Shown piece by piece: positions 56,025-63,594 of a DNA stretch of 64,000 nt. The stretch comes from Actinomycetes bacterium (GTDB lineage Bacteria; Actinomycetota; Actinomycetes; Propionibacteriales; Propionibacteriaceae). Location: contig JAEVYS010000023.1 in the NCBI GenBank assembly GCA_023392635.1, positions 1 to 64,000 on the forward strand, given 5' to 3'. The notes beneath the pieces are model-generated. The model did not search any database. It saw only the letters and a list, made by a program, of their open reading frames with translations, and was not told the origin of the DNA. Made by a program: the position numbers and the translations under genes. Each line of letters begins with the position of its first letter. Positions within the stretch are counted from its first letter, which is position 1.

Positions 56025-56086
56025 GGGGACGGTTCCGAGATTCGGAGCCGTCCCCGACTGGTTCCACGATTCTCGGAACCGTCCCC
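56025..56086. repeat. 16-bp perfect inverted repeat with GGGGACGGTTCC core
   Basis: GGGGACGGTTCCGAGA (56025-56040) and its exact reverse complement (56071-56086) are 30 bp apart. Inside the spacer, CGGAGCCGTCCCC (56044-56056) can also pair with the left arm with one mismatch, giving a smaller, competing hairpin. A TGCGTCA flank (56089-56095) follows, and its complement is the sixA stop codon. It fills the gap between convergent ahcY and sixA and could act as a two-way terminator. Confidence 0.9.
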
Positions 56087-56092
56087 GTTGCG

Positions 56093-56590
56093 TCAGCCCC
56101 GGGGCACCTCGAAGCGCTTCAGGGTCGCCTTTCCGGCGGCCAGGGTCTTCCACGCTCCGCGGTAGGTGAGGACGGCAAGGCCGGCGGTCGGGTACTTCGC
56201 GTGCACCCGGTCGACCAGTGCCGACGGCTTCGCCAGCGAGGTCACCAGGTCGCCCAGGGTGGGTTGGTGACCGATCAGGAGGGCGGTATGGATGCTCTCG
56301 TCGAGCTCGTGCAGCTCGTTCAGCAGTTCCCCGGGCCAGGCGTGGTAGATCAGTTCGGAGACGCGGACGTCCGCGCACGTGGCACCGCCGTCGACGGCTC
56401 CCGCCCACGTCTGCTGCACCCGGGTCGCGGTCGAGGCCAGCACCACGTCCAGGTCGTAGGTGCCCAGGATCCGCCCCGCGGCGACCGCGTCCTTCTCGCC
56501 CCGCTCCGACAGCGGCCGGCGCAGGTCGGCCTCCTCGGTGTGCCAGGACGACTTGGCGTGGCGCAACACGATCAGCGTCTTCGATGCCAT
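56093..56590 (-). CDS. sixA: SixA-type phosphohistidine phosphatase
   Basis: A 165-aa histidine phosphatase of the SixA branch. The catalytic RHG motif reads LRHAKSSWHTEEADLRRPLS, and the second catalytic His is in ALLIGHQPTLGDLV. In Escherichia coli SixA removes phosphate from phosphohistidine on a PTS or phosphorelay protein; the target here is unknown. The ATG starts MASKTLIVLRHA directly. The stop TGA lies in the conserved flank of the inverted-repeat element, so the repeat may have set the C-terminus. Confidence 0.9.
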   Translation of the reverse strand: MASKTLIVLRHAKSSWHTEEADLRRPLSERGEKDAVAAGRILGTYDLDVVLASTATRVQQTWAGAVDGGATCADVRVSELIYHAWPGELLNELHELDESIHTALLIGHQPTLGDLVTSLAKPSALVDRVHAKYPTAGLAVLTYRGAWKTLAAGKATLKRFEVPRG

Positions 56591-56689
56591 GGCCTCATCC
56601 TAGGGTGCGGCCGCCGAGCCGGGTCACCACCCAATACGCTTCCGTGAGGGGACGGTGAGCGTCCCCGCAGGTGTCGGAAGGGTCATCAC

Positions 56690-58417
56690 ATGCACCAGCG
56701 CGACTTCAGCCTCGACACGACCTCGCGCGACTCGGTGCTGCGGGTCAGTGCACGCGGGCGGCTGATCCTGGTGCACCCCATGGCGAACCGTGGCACAGCG
56801 TTCACCCACGAGGAGCGGGAGCAACTCGGGCTGTCCGGCCTGCTGCCGAGCCGGGTGACCACCATCGAGGAGCAGATGCGCCGCTCCTACGCCCAGTACA
56901 CCCGCTCTCCTTCACCCCTGGCGAAGTACATCCAGCTCGCGCAGCTGCGCGACCGCAACGAGGTGTTGTTCTACCGGCTGCTCAGCGAGCACCTGGAGGA
57001 GATGCTGCCGATCATCTACACCCCCACGATCGGTGAGGCGATCGAGCGGTTCAGCCACGAGTACACCGGCTCGCGAGCGGTCTTCCTCTCGATCGACCAC
57101 CCCGAGCTGGTGGAGCAGTCGCTGCGTGACTTCGAGCTGGCTGCCGAGGACGTCGACCTGGTGGTGGCGACCGACTCCGAAGGCATCCTCGGCATCGGCG
57201 ACCAGGGCATCGGCGGCATCCAGATCGCGATCGGCAAGCTCGGCGTGTACACGGCCGCGGCCGGCATCCACCCCCGCCGCGCCATCCCGGTGGTGCTGGA
57301 CGTGGGCACAGACAACCTCGGCCTGCTCAACAGCGACGTGTACCTGGGCGAACGTCACGCGCGGGTGCGCGGCGCCCGCTACGACGAGTTCATCGAGTCG
57401 TTCGTCCAGGCGGTGACCAAGCTCTTCCCGAACGCCATGCTGCACTGGGAGGACTTCGGCGCCGGCAACGCCCACCGCATCCTGGACCGCTATCGCGACC
57501 GGATCTGCACCTTCAACGACGACATCCAGGGGACCGCAGCAGTGGTGCTCGCCGCGGTGCTGGCCGCCGTCCGGCTGACCGGGGTGCCACTGCCCAGGCA
57601 CCGGGTCGTCGTCTACGGCGCCGGCACGGCGGGCGTCGGGGTGGCCGACCTGATCCGTGAGGCGATGGCGCGCTCCGGGCTGCCGGAGGCAGACACCTAC
57701 GCGCGGTTCTACACCTTCAACAGCCGGGGCCTGATCGTCGAGGACAGCGCGGGGATGCGCGACTTCCAGCAGCCCTACGCCCGCCCGCGAGCGGAGGTGG
57801 ACGGCTGGACCGTGGCCGATCCCGACCGGATCACCCTCGCCGAGGTGGTGCGCGAGGTGCAGCCGACGATCCTGATCGGGACCTCGGCGCGGCACGGGGC
57901 GTTCACCGAGGACGTGGTGCGCGACATGGCCGCCCACTGCGACCGGCCCATCATCATGCCGCTGTCGAACCCGACCAGCCGCTGCGAGGCACACCCGGCC
58001 GACCTGCTCTCCTGGACGGAGGGGAGGGCGCTCATCGCGACCGGCAGCCCCTTCGGCACGCTGAGGTTCGGCGAGGTCTACCACACGATCGCACAGGCCA
58101 ACAACGCCCTGATCTTCCCCGGCCTGGGCCTGGGGGTCTCGGTCGTGCGGGCCGAACGCGTGACGCCAGAGATGATCTACGCCGCCGCCGACGCCCTGGC
58201 CGGGCTCATGAACGAGTACCGCCCGGGGGCGTCCCTGCTGCCGTCCATGAGCGACCTCCGCCTGGTCGCGGCAACCGTCGCGAAGGCCGTCGCGGAGACC
58301 GCGGAGGCGCAGGGCATCGCGCGGCGCCCGATGACGAACCCGATCAACGACATCTACCAGCGGATGTGGAAGCCGGAGTACCCCCGGCTCGAGATCCTGC
58401 CCGAGCGCGACGAGTAG
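56690..58417 (+). CDS. NAD-dependent malic enzyme
   Basis: A 575-aa malic enzyme of the large (SfcA/MaeA) type. It oxidatively decarboxylates malate to pyruvate with NAD or NADP. The malic N-domain has FTHEEREQLGLSGLLPSRV, IIYTPTIGEAIERFSHEY and DSEGILGIGDQGIGG; the NAD-binding part has TFNDDIQGTAAVVLAAV and VVVYGAGTAGVGVADLI. The ATG has GGAAGGG upstream. Length fits the family (about 565). Coenzyme preference is not readable, though large-type enzymes usually prefer NAD. Confidence 0.94.
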   Translation: MHQRDFSLDTTSRDSVLRVSARGRLILVHPMANRGTAFTHEEREQLGLSGLLPSRVTTIEEQMRRSYAQYTRSPSPLAKYIQLAQLRDRNEVLFYRLLSEHLEEMLPIIYTPTIGEAIERFSHEYTGSRAVFLSIDHPELVEQSLRDFELAAEDVDLVVATDSEGILGIGDQGIGGIQIAIGKLGVYTAAAGIHPRRAIPVVLDVGTDNLGLLNSDVYLGERHARVRGARYDEFIESFVQAVTKLFPNAMLHWEDFGAGNAHRILDRYRDRICTFNDDIQGTAAVVLAAVLAAVRLTGVPLPRHRVVVYGAGTAGVGVADLIREAMARSGLPEADTYARFYTFNSRGLIVEDSAGMRDFQQPYARPRAEVDGWTVADPDRITLAEVVREVQPTILIGTSARHGAFTEDVVRDMAAHCDRPIIMPLSNPTSRCEAHPADLLSWTEGRALIATGSPFGTLRFGEVYHTIAQANNALIFPGLGLGVSVVRAERVTPEMIYAAADALAGLMNEYRPGASLLPSMSDLRLVAATVAKAVAETAEAQGIARRPMTNPINDIYQRMWKPEYPRLEILPERDE

Positions 58418-58435
58418 CCGGACCGGGAGTCGGCG

Positions 58436-58702
58436 CTACTCCTCGCCCTCGCCGGGACGCAACGACTCCCAGATCTCCTTGCACTCCGGGCAGACGGGAT
58501 AGCGGTCGGGGTTGCGGGAGGGCACCCACACCTTGCCGCACAGCGCGATCACGGGCGTGCCCATGACCATCGCCTCGGTGAGCTTGGCCTTCGGGACGAA
58601 GTGCGAGAAGCGCTCGTGGTCGCCCTCCTCGGGACGGAGGTCGGGGCGGGTCTCGGTGCGCTCCTTGACGATCGTCGTCACCTGCGGGTTCTCGGTGGTC
58701 AT
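58436..58702 (-). CDS. DUF3039 protein
   Basis: An 88-aa DUF3039 protein, an actinobacterial family of unknown function. ERFSHFVPKAKLTEAMVMGT then ALCGKVWVPSRNPDRYPVCP and ECKEIW contain three Cys arranged like a zinc ribbon. ATG 58702 has GAGGAGG upstream; GTG 58705 is one codon earlier. A 37-aa ORF ends with its TGA overlapping this start. It converges on the malic enzyme gene. Confidence 0.92.
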   Translation of the reverse strand: MTTENPQVTTIVKERTETRPDLRPEEGDHERFSHFVPKAKLTEAMVMGTPVIALCGKVWVPSRNPDRYPVCPECKEIWESLRPGEGEE

Positions 58703-58815
58703 CACGCCTCCTCGGCCGGCCCGGCTGCCGGATCAGGGTCCACCGTACCCAGCGCCGTGCCGAACGGGTACTTCAGGGCCGCCGACGCCCGGGCGGGCGC
58801 CCGCATCGACGACAT
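58702..58815 (-). CDS. Candidate 37-aa small ORF coupled to DUF3039
   Basis: A short frame on the minus strand begins ATG 58815 (or ATG 58806), encodes MSSMRAPARASAALKYPFGT and then an acidic, Ala/Pro-rich tail, and stops with TGA at 58702-58704, overlapping the DUF3039 start as ATGA. The overlap matches real gene pairs nearby. It may be a genuine small protein or a leader peptide; no homology is recognised. Confidence 0.35.
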   Translation of the reverse strand: MSSMRAPARASAALKYPFGTALGTVDPDPAAGPAEEA

Positions 58816-58876
58816 CAGGGTCGGGGGCTCGTGAGAGACTACGGGCCGAATCCCGGGGGGCAGAGGAGGAACGGCG

Positions 58877-60259
58877 ATGGGTGACGCGCACGACGCGGCC
58901 CCGGCACCCGGCCGGACCTCCCGGCGTGGGCTCACCGTCGGTCTGCTGCTCGGCGTGACCGCCATCGCGTTCGAGGCGATGGCCGTGCTCACGGCGATGC
59001 CGGCCGCGGCCGCGGACCTGGGTGACCTCGACCTCTACGCGTGGACGTTCACCGCCTTCATGCTGGCCTCCACCTTCGCCATCGTCGCCGCGGGCCAGTT
59101 CAGTGACCGCTACGGCCCGAAGGTGCCGCTCTCGGTGGGGTTCGGCGTCTTCGCGGTCGGCCTCGTGGTCTCGGCCCTGGCGCCCAGCATGCCGGTCCTG
59201 CTCGTCGGACGTTTCGTGCAGGGCCTGGGTGGCGGCACGGCGAACCTCGCGGTGATGGTCCTGGTGGCGCGCGTGTTCGATGAGCGCGAGCGGGCGGTGC
59301 TGATGACGGGCTTCTCCGCCGCCTGGATGGTGCCGTCCTTCGCCGGGCCACCGGTGGCGGCGTGGCTGACCAAGGCGCTGTCATGGCACTGGGTGTTCTG
59401 GTCGGTGCTGCCGCTGATGGCGATCGCTGCCCTCCTGATGACTCGGCCGCTGCGTGAGTTGCACCTGCCTGCCCACGGGGACGTCGCCCGGGCGCCGGGG
59501 ATGCTCGGTCGTGCGACCCTCGCCGCCGTCGGCGCCGCCGCGCTGCAACTGGCGGGGCAGCACCTCGACCTGTGGTCCCTGGCGTGGGCTGTCGCGGGGA
59601 TCGCGCTGCTCTGGTGGGGACTGCCGCCGCTCCTGCCGCGCGGCTTCCGTCCGACCGGTGTCGGCCTGGACGCCCTGGTCATGGTGCGCGCGTTCACCGC
59701 GGGCGGCTTCGCCGGGGGTCAGGCGTTCCTTCCCCTCATGCTCGTCCGTTCGGAGGGCCTGCCGCTGGACTGGGCCGGATCGGTGCTGATCGTCGGCTCG
59801 GTCGGCTGGATGCTCGGTGCATGGCTCCAGTCGCGTCCGTGGCTGCGGCTGCGGCGCGACCAGATCATCATCGCCGGTGTCGCCAGCGTGACGCTGGGGC
59901 TCGCGCTCGCCGCGGCGTCCGGGTGGTTGCCGGGACGTCTCCTGGGCGCGGCGGTGGGAGGCTGGTTCTTCGCCGGCCTCGGCATGGGGCTGTCGTTGGC
60001 CAGCACCTCGCTGGCGGTGATGCAGCTTTCCGAGCCGGTCTCGATCGGACGCAACACTTCCTCGCTCCAGGTGGGCGAATCCCTCGGCAACAGCATCGGT
60101 GCCGGCATCGCGGGCACCCTCTTCGTGCTCGGCCTCGCGTCTGCCAGCGGGGCGCTCGGCTTCGGCGGGGCGCTGACCGCGATGGTCGTTCTCGGTGCGA
60201 TCGCGCTCGCCGCGTCCCTGAGGATCGGCGCCGTCGAGAACCACTCGGTCTCGCTGTGA
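58877..60259 (+). CDS. MFS transporter
   Basis: A 460-aa major facilitator with about 14 membrane segments. The motif-A-like loop GQFSDRYGPKVPLSVGFG after helix 2 and GRFVQGLGGGTANLAVMVLV in helix 4 are typical of drug exporters of the DHA2 type. Substrate unknown. The ATG has AGGAACG upstream. A MarR-type regulator follows on the same strand 111 bp later and may control it. Confidence 0.9.
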   Translation: MGDAHDAAPAPGRTSRRGLTVGLLLGVTAIAFEAMAVLTAMPAAAADLGDLDLYAWTFTAFMLASTFAIVAAGQFSDRYGPKVPLSVGFGVFAVGLVVSALAPSMPVLLVGRFVQGLGGGTANLAVMVLVARVFDERERAVLMTGFSAAWMVPSFAGPPVAAWLTKALSWHWVFWSVLPLMAIAALLMTRPLRELHLPAHGDVARAPGMLGRATLAAVGAAALQLAGQHLDLWSLAWAVAGIALLWWGLPPLLPRGFRPTGVGLDALVMVRAFTAGGFAGGQAFLPLMLVRSEGLPLDWAGSVLIVGSVGWMLGAWLQSRPWLRLRRDQIIIAGVASVTLGLALAAASGWLPGRLLGAAVGGWFFAGLGMGLSLASTSLAVMQLSEPVSIGRNTSSLQVGESLGNSIGAGIAGTLFVLGLASASGALGFGGALTAMVVLGAIALAASLRIGAVENHSVSL

Positions 60260-60338
60260 GCCTGTCCCCCGGGGATCGCCGGAGGGCTCGAGCCTGTCGC
60301 CCGGTGGGTCTGGGAGGCGGCTCTCGCCCGCGATAAAG

Positions 60339-60352
60339 TCTCGATGTCGAGA
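60339..60352. promoter_or_regulatory. Palindromic operator of the MarR gene
   Basis: TCTCGATGTCGAGA has six-base perfect arms around TG. It overlaps the end of a TAAAGT -10-like box (60334-60339) and lies between it and the AGGAGGG ribosome site (60358-60364) of the MarR-type gene. Autorepression is inferred. Confidence 0.6.
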
Positions 60353-60370
60353 GATCGAGGAGGGTGCGCG

Positions 60371-60862
60371 GTGGCTGACGAGGTCGACCTGATCCTGGCG
60401 GCGTGGGCGCGTGAGTTGCCCGACCTCGACGTCACCCCGCTGGGCAGCCTGTCCCGGATCAGCCGGCTCGCCAAACACCTCGACCGCGCCCGTCGGGACG
60501 CGTTCGCCGCGCACGAGCTCGAGGTCTGGGAGTTCGACGTGCTGGCCGCGCTCCGGCGTCAGGGCCACCCCCACGAGCTGTCGCCGGGTGAGCTGATCCG
60601 CCAGACGCTGTCGACCTCGGGGACGATGACGAATCGTGTGAACCGGCTGGAGGCCCGCGGTCTGGTGGTGCGGCAGCCGAACACCGACGACCGCCGGGGC
60701 GTGCTGGTGCGGCTCACCGACGAGGGCAGGGAGCGGGTGCAGGACGCGCTCGGCGACCTGCTGGGCTACGAGCGCCGCGTGCTCGCCTCCATCGAACCGC
60801 ACGAGCGGGACGTCCTGGCCGCCTTGTTGCGGCGTCTGCTGGCGCCGTTCGAGCGCCCGTGA
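60371..60862 (+). CDS. MarR-family transcriptional regulator
   Basis: A 163-aa winged-helix regulator. LEVWEFDVLAALRRQGHPHE then ELIRQTLSTSGTMTNRVNRL and ARGLVVRQPNTDDRRGVLVR are the canonical MarR DNA-binding part; helical ends make the dimer. GTG 60371 has AGGAGGG six bases upstream and is preferred over ATG 60344, which lies in the operator palindrome. It follows an MFS exporter gene, which it may control. Ligand unknown. Confidence 0.92.
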   Translation: MADEVDLILAAWARELPDLDVTPLGSLSRISRLAKHLDRARRDAFAAHELEVWEFDVLAALRRQGHPHELSPGELIRQTLSTSGTMTNRVNRLEARGLVVRQPNTDDRRGVLVRLTDEGRERVQDALGDLLGYERRVLASIEPHERDVLAALLRRLLAPFERP

Positions 60863-60920
60863 TCCTCCCGCGGGCAGTATTGTGGGCCGACCCGTCGACC
60901 CGATGCTGAAGGCGTGCTGA

Positions 60921-63086
60921 ATGGCTCTCTCCAACCCGTTCCTCGCCGAACTGGCCGACGCCTTCGGCATCGCCACCGAGTTCTGGGACTGGAAGGGCCG
61001 GCTCACCGAGGTCACGGATCGAACGGTGATCGCGATCCTGGCCGCGATGGACGTCGACGCGTCTGATCCCGAACACGCCCGCGCAGCGCTCGACGCCCAT
61101 CGGCAGCGCCGGTGGACGCGCCTGCTGCCGCCCTGCGTGGTGATGCAGCAGGGGACTCCGCGTGCCGTGCAGGTCCACCTCCCCGACGGGCACTGGGTGC
61201 GCCTCGCCGTCCGCCTCGAGGAGGGCGGCTTCCGGGACGTCCCGCAGATCGGCGACGACGAGCCGGCCCGCTGGCTGGACGGCGTACTCACCGGCCAGGC
61301 CTCCTTCGAACTACCGGCGGACCTGCCGCTGGGGTACCACCGTCTCCAGGCCACCACCGAGGCCGGCCAGTTCGAGTCGACGCTGGTGGTGAGCCCCGCC
61401 TTCCTCGGCTTCCCCGCCTCGCTGGGGGAGAAGCGGACGTGGGGCTACGCCGCCCAGCTGTACAGCGTCAGCTCCTCGGACTCCTGGAGCATCGGCGACC
61501 TCGCCGACCTCGCCGACCTGGCCACGTGGTCGGCCACCCAGCAGTTCGCCGGCTTCGTGCTGGTGAACCCGCTGCACGCCGCGCAGCCAGTGCCACCGCT
61601 GGAGGCGTCCCCGTACCTGCCCACCTCGCGGCGCTACGTGAACCCGCTCTACCTGCGGCCCGAGTCGATCCCTGAGTACGCCGAGCTCGACGACCGGGCC
61701 CGCAACCGGATCGCCCAGCTCAAGGCGCGCCTGAAGAAGCAGCTCGCCGGCGAGGACCTGATCCACCGCAACGAGGTGTGGGCCGCCAAGACCGAGGCGC
61801 TGCGGGTGATCTACGACCACGGCCTGCGCCCGGCCCGGCGGATGGCGTTCAACGACTTCCTGCGGCGCGAGGGCCGCAGCCTCACCCAGTTCGCGACCTG
61901 GTCGGCCCTGGTCACCCGGTTCGGCGGCGACTGGCGGGAGTGGCCCGCCGAGTTGCGGCGTCCGTCCTCGCCCACGGTGGCGCTGTTCGCGCAGCAGCAC
62001 GTCGACCAGATCCTGTTCTTCGCCTGGCTGCAGTGGGTGGCCGACAACCAGCTGCGGGCCGCGCAGTCCGCCGCGAAGGACGCCGGCATGCGGATCGGGA
62101 TCATGAACGACCTGGCCGTCGGCGTGAGCCCGTGGAGCGCGGAGGCCTGGACCTACGGAAACCTGTTCGCCGACCGGATCAGCGTCGGCGCCCCGCCGGA
62201 CCACTTCAACCAGACCGGCCAAGACTGGGGCCAGGCGCCGTGGCGTCCGGACCGGCTGGACGAGCTGTCGTACGCGCCGTTCCGCAGCATGGTCGCCGGC
62301 ATCCTTCGGCACTCCGGCGGGATCCGGGTCGACCACATCATGGGCCTGTTCCGGCTGTGGTGGATCCCCGACGGCATGGCCGCCAGCGAGGGCGCATACG
62401 TCCGCTACCCGCACGAGGCGATGGTGGGCATCCTCGCGCTGGAGGCGTACCGCGCCGGCGCGATGGTGGTGGGCGAGGACCTCGGGGTCGTGGAGCCCTG
62501 GGTGCGTGACTACCTGCGCGGACGGGGCATCCTCGGCACGTCGATCGCGTGGTTCGAGCGGGACGCCGAAGGGCGTCCGCTGGCGCCGGAGGACTGGCGG
62601 GAGTACTGCCTGGCCTCGGTGACGACCCACGACCTGCCGCCGACCGCCGGCTACCTCGCCGGCGAGCACATCCGGCTGCAGCACGAGTTGGGGCTGCTCA
62701 CCGAGTCGCTCGAGACCGAGCTGGCCACCGCGGAGCGGGAGCGCACCGCGTTCATCGACGCCCTGCGCCAGCGGGGCTTCCTCACCGCCGAGCCTGCGAC
62801 CACCGAGGACATCGTCCAGGCGCTCCACCGCTACCTGGTGGCCACGCCGTCCCGCGTGCTCTGCGCGGCGCTCCCGGACGCCGTCGGCGACCGCCGCACC
62901 CAGAACCAGCCCGGCACCAGCACGGAGTACCCGAACTGGCGGGTGCCCCTGTCCGGACCCGACGGCAAGCCGCTGAGCCTGGAGCAGCTCTACAACGACG
63001 AGCGGGCCTTTCGCCTCGCGGGGATCATGAACGACTTCAGCGGCCCGATCCTCGTGCCGCGCTCGGAGACCGAGCTGGTGGTCTGA
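60921..63086 (+). CDS. malQ: 4-alpha-glucanotransferase (amylomaltase)
   Basis: A 721-aa GH77 enzyme that transfers glucan chains during maltodextrin and glycogen use. An N-terminal 160-residue domain, usual in actinobacterial MalQ, precedes the barrel. Key strings: LVNPLHAAQP, SPYLPTSRRYVNPLYL, the nucleophile Asp in GIRVDHIMGLFRLWW, the acid Glu in VVGEDLGVV and the third Asp in TTHDLPPTAGYL. The start ATG has no clear ribosome site. A long inverted repeat lies just after the stop. Confidence 0.95.
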   Translation: MALSNPFLAELADAFGIATEFWDWKGRLTEVTDRTVIAILAAMDVDASDPEHARAALDAHRQRRWTRLLPPCVVMQQGTPRAVQVHLPDGHWVRLAVRLEEGGFRDVPQIGDDEPARWLDGVLTGQASFELPADLPLGYHRLQATTEAGQFESTLVVSPAFLGFPASLGEKRTWGYAAQLYSVSSSDSWSIGDLADLADLATWSATQQFAGFVLVNPLHAAQPVPPLEASPYLPTSRRYVNPLYLRPESIPEYAELDDRARNRIAQLKARLKKQLAGEDLIHRNEVWAAKTEALRVIYDHGLRPARRMAFNDFLRREGRSLTQFATWSALVTRFGGDWREWPAELRRPSSPTVALFAQQHVDQILFFAWLQWVADNQLRAAQSAAKDAGMRIGIMNDLAVGVSPWSAEAWTYGNLFADRISVGAPPDHFNQTGQDWGQAPWRPDRLDELSYAPFRSMVAGILRHSGGIRVDHIMGLFRLWWIPDGMAASEGAYVRYPHEAMVGILALEAYRAGAMVVGEDLGVVEPWVRDYLRGRGILGTSIAWFERDAEGRPLAPEDWREYCLASVTTHDLPPTAGYLAGEHIRLQHELGLLTESLETELATAERERTAFIDALRQRGFLTAEPATTEDIVQALHRYLVATPSRVLCAALPDAVGDRRTQNQPGTSTEYPNWRVPLSGPDGKPLSLEQLYNDERAFRLAGIMNDFSGPILVPRSETELVV

Positions 63087-63089
63087 CCC

Positions 63090-63159
63090 CCGGACCGAAT
63101 TGGGGACGGTTCCCAATTCGGTCCGGACCGCGTTGGGAACCGTCCCCAATCCGGTCCGG
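63090..63159. repeat. 27-bp inverted repeat with GGGGACGGTTCC core
   Basis: The left arm 63090-63116 and the right arm 63133-63159 match as reverse complements at 26 of 27 positions. The left arm is also part of its own hairpin: CCGGACCGAATTGGG (63090-63104) pairs perfectly with CCCAATTCGGTCCGG (63112-63126). It sits between convergent malQ and the next gene, starting three bases after the malQ stop. The core is shared with 10244-10313 and 56025-56086. It may terminate both transcripts. Confidence 0.9.
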
Positions 63160-63180
63160 TGGCGGGGTCCCCGGGGACGT

Positions 63181-63594
63181 TCAGCGGGAGGACGCCGTGA
63201 CCAGCGCCAGCAGGGCTGCGGCGTAGGCGTCCTCGGCCTCGTAGGCGGTGAACAGGCGCTCTGGCTGGCCGGGGACCTCGGCCAGCACCTGGAATTCCCC
63301 GGTGGTGGCCCGGGCCAGGCTGCGGAACGCGGGGCCGAGCAGCTCCCGCAACTGGTCCTCGCGCGGCAGCCACAGGGCCTGGTCGAGCTGTACCGAGTCC
63401 AGGGCCCACTCGGTGGTGCCGTTGAAGGCGAGCAGGGTGCCGGTCGGGTACTCGCGCGCCTCCACCACCATGTCGGCGACGGTGAAGACCTCGCCGATCA
63501 CCTCGGCGTTGCGCAGCGTGAAGCGATCGCCCGAACGGGGTCGCCACCGCACTCCGGCGCGCTCCAGCCGGCCGGCGTTCTCGAGAGAGATCAC
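63181..63594 (-). CDS. Small conserved protein (often named CpaE-like)
   Basis: A 137-aa soluble protein. RFTLRNAEVIGEVFTVADMV, FNGTTEWALDSVQLDQALWL and PREDQLRELLGPAFRSLA match a family commonly, and probably wrongly, labelled pilus assembly protein CpaE in actinobacteria. It has none of the ATPase motifs of CpaE. GTG 63594 overlaps the stop of the upstream ligase gene as GTGA, so they form one operon. Function unknown. Confidence 0.82.
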   Translation of the reverse strand: MISLENAGRLERAGVRWRPRSGDRFTLRNAEVIGEVFTVADMVVEAREYPTGTLLAFNGTTEWALDSVQLDQALWLPREDQLRELLGPAFRSLARATTGEFQVLAEVPGQPERLFTAYEAEDAYAAALLALVTASSR

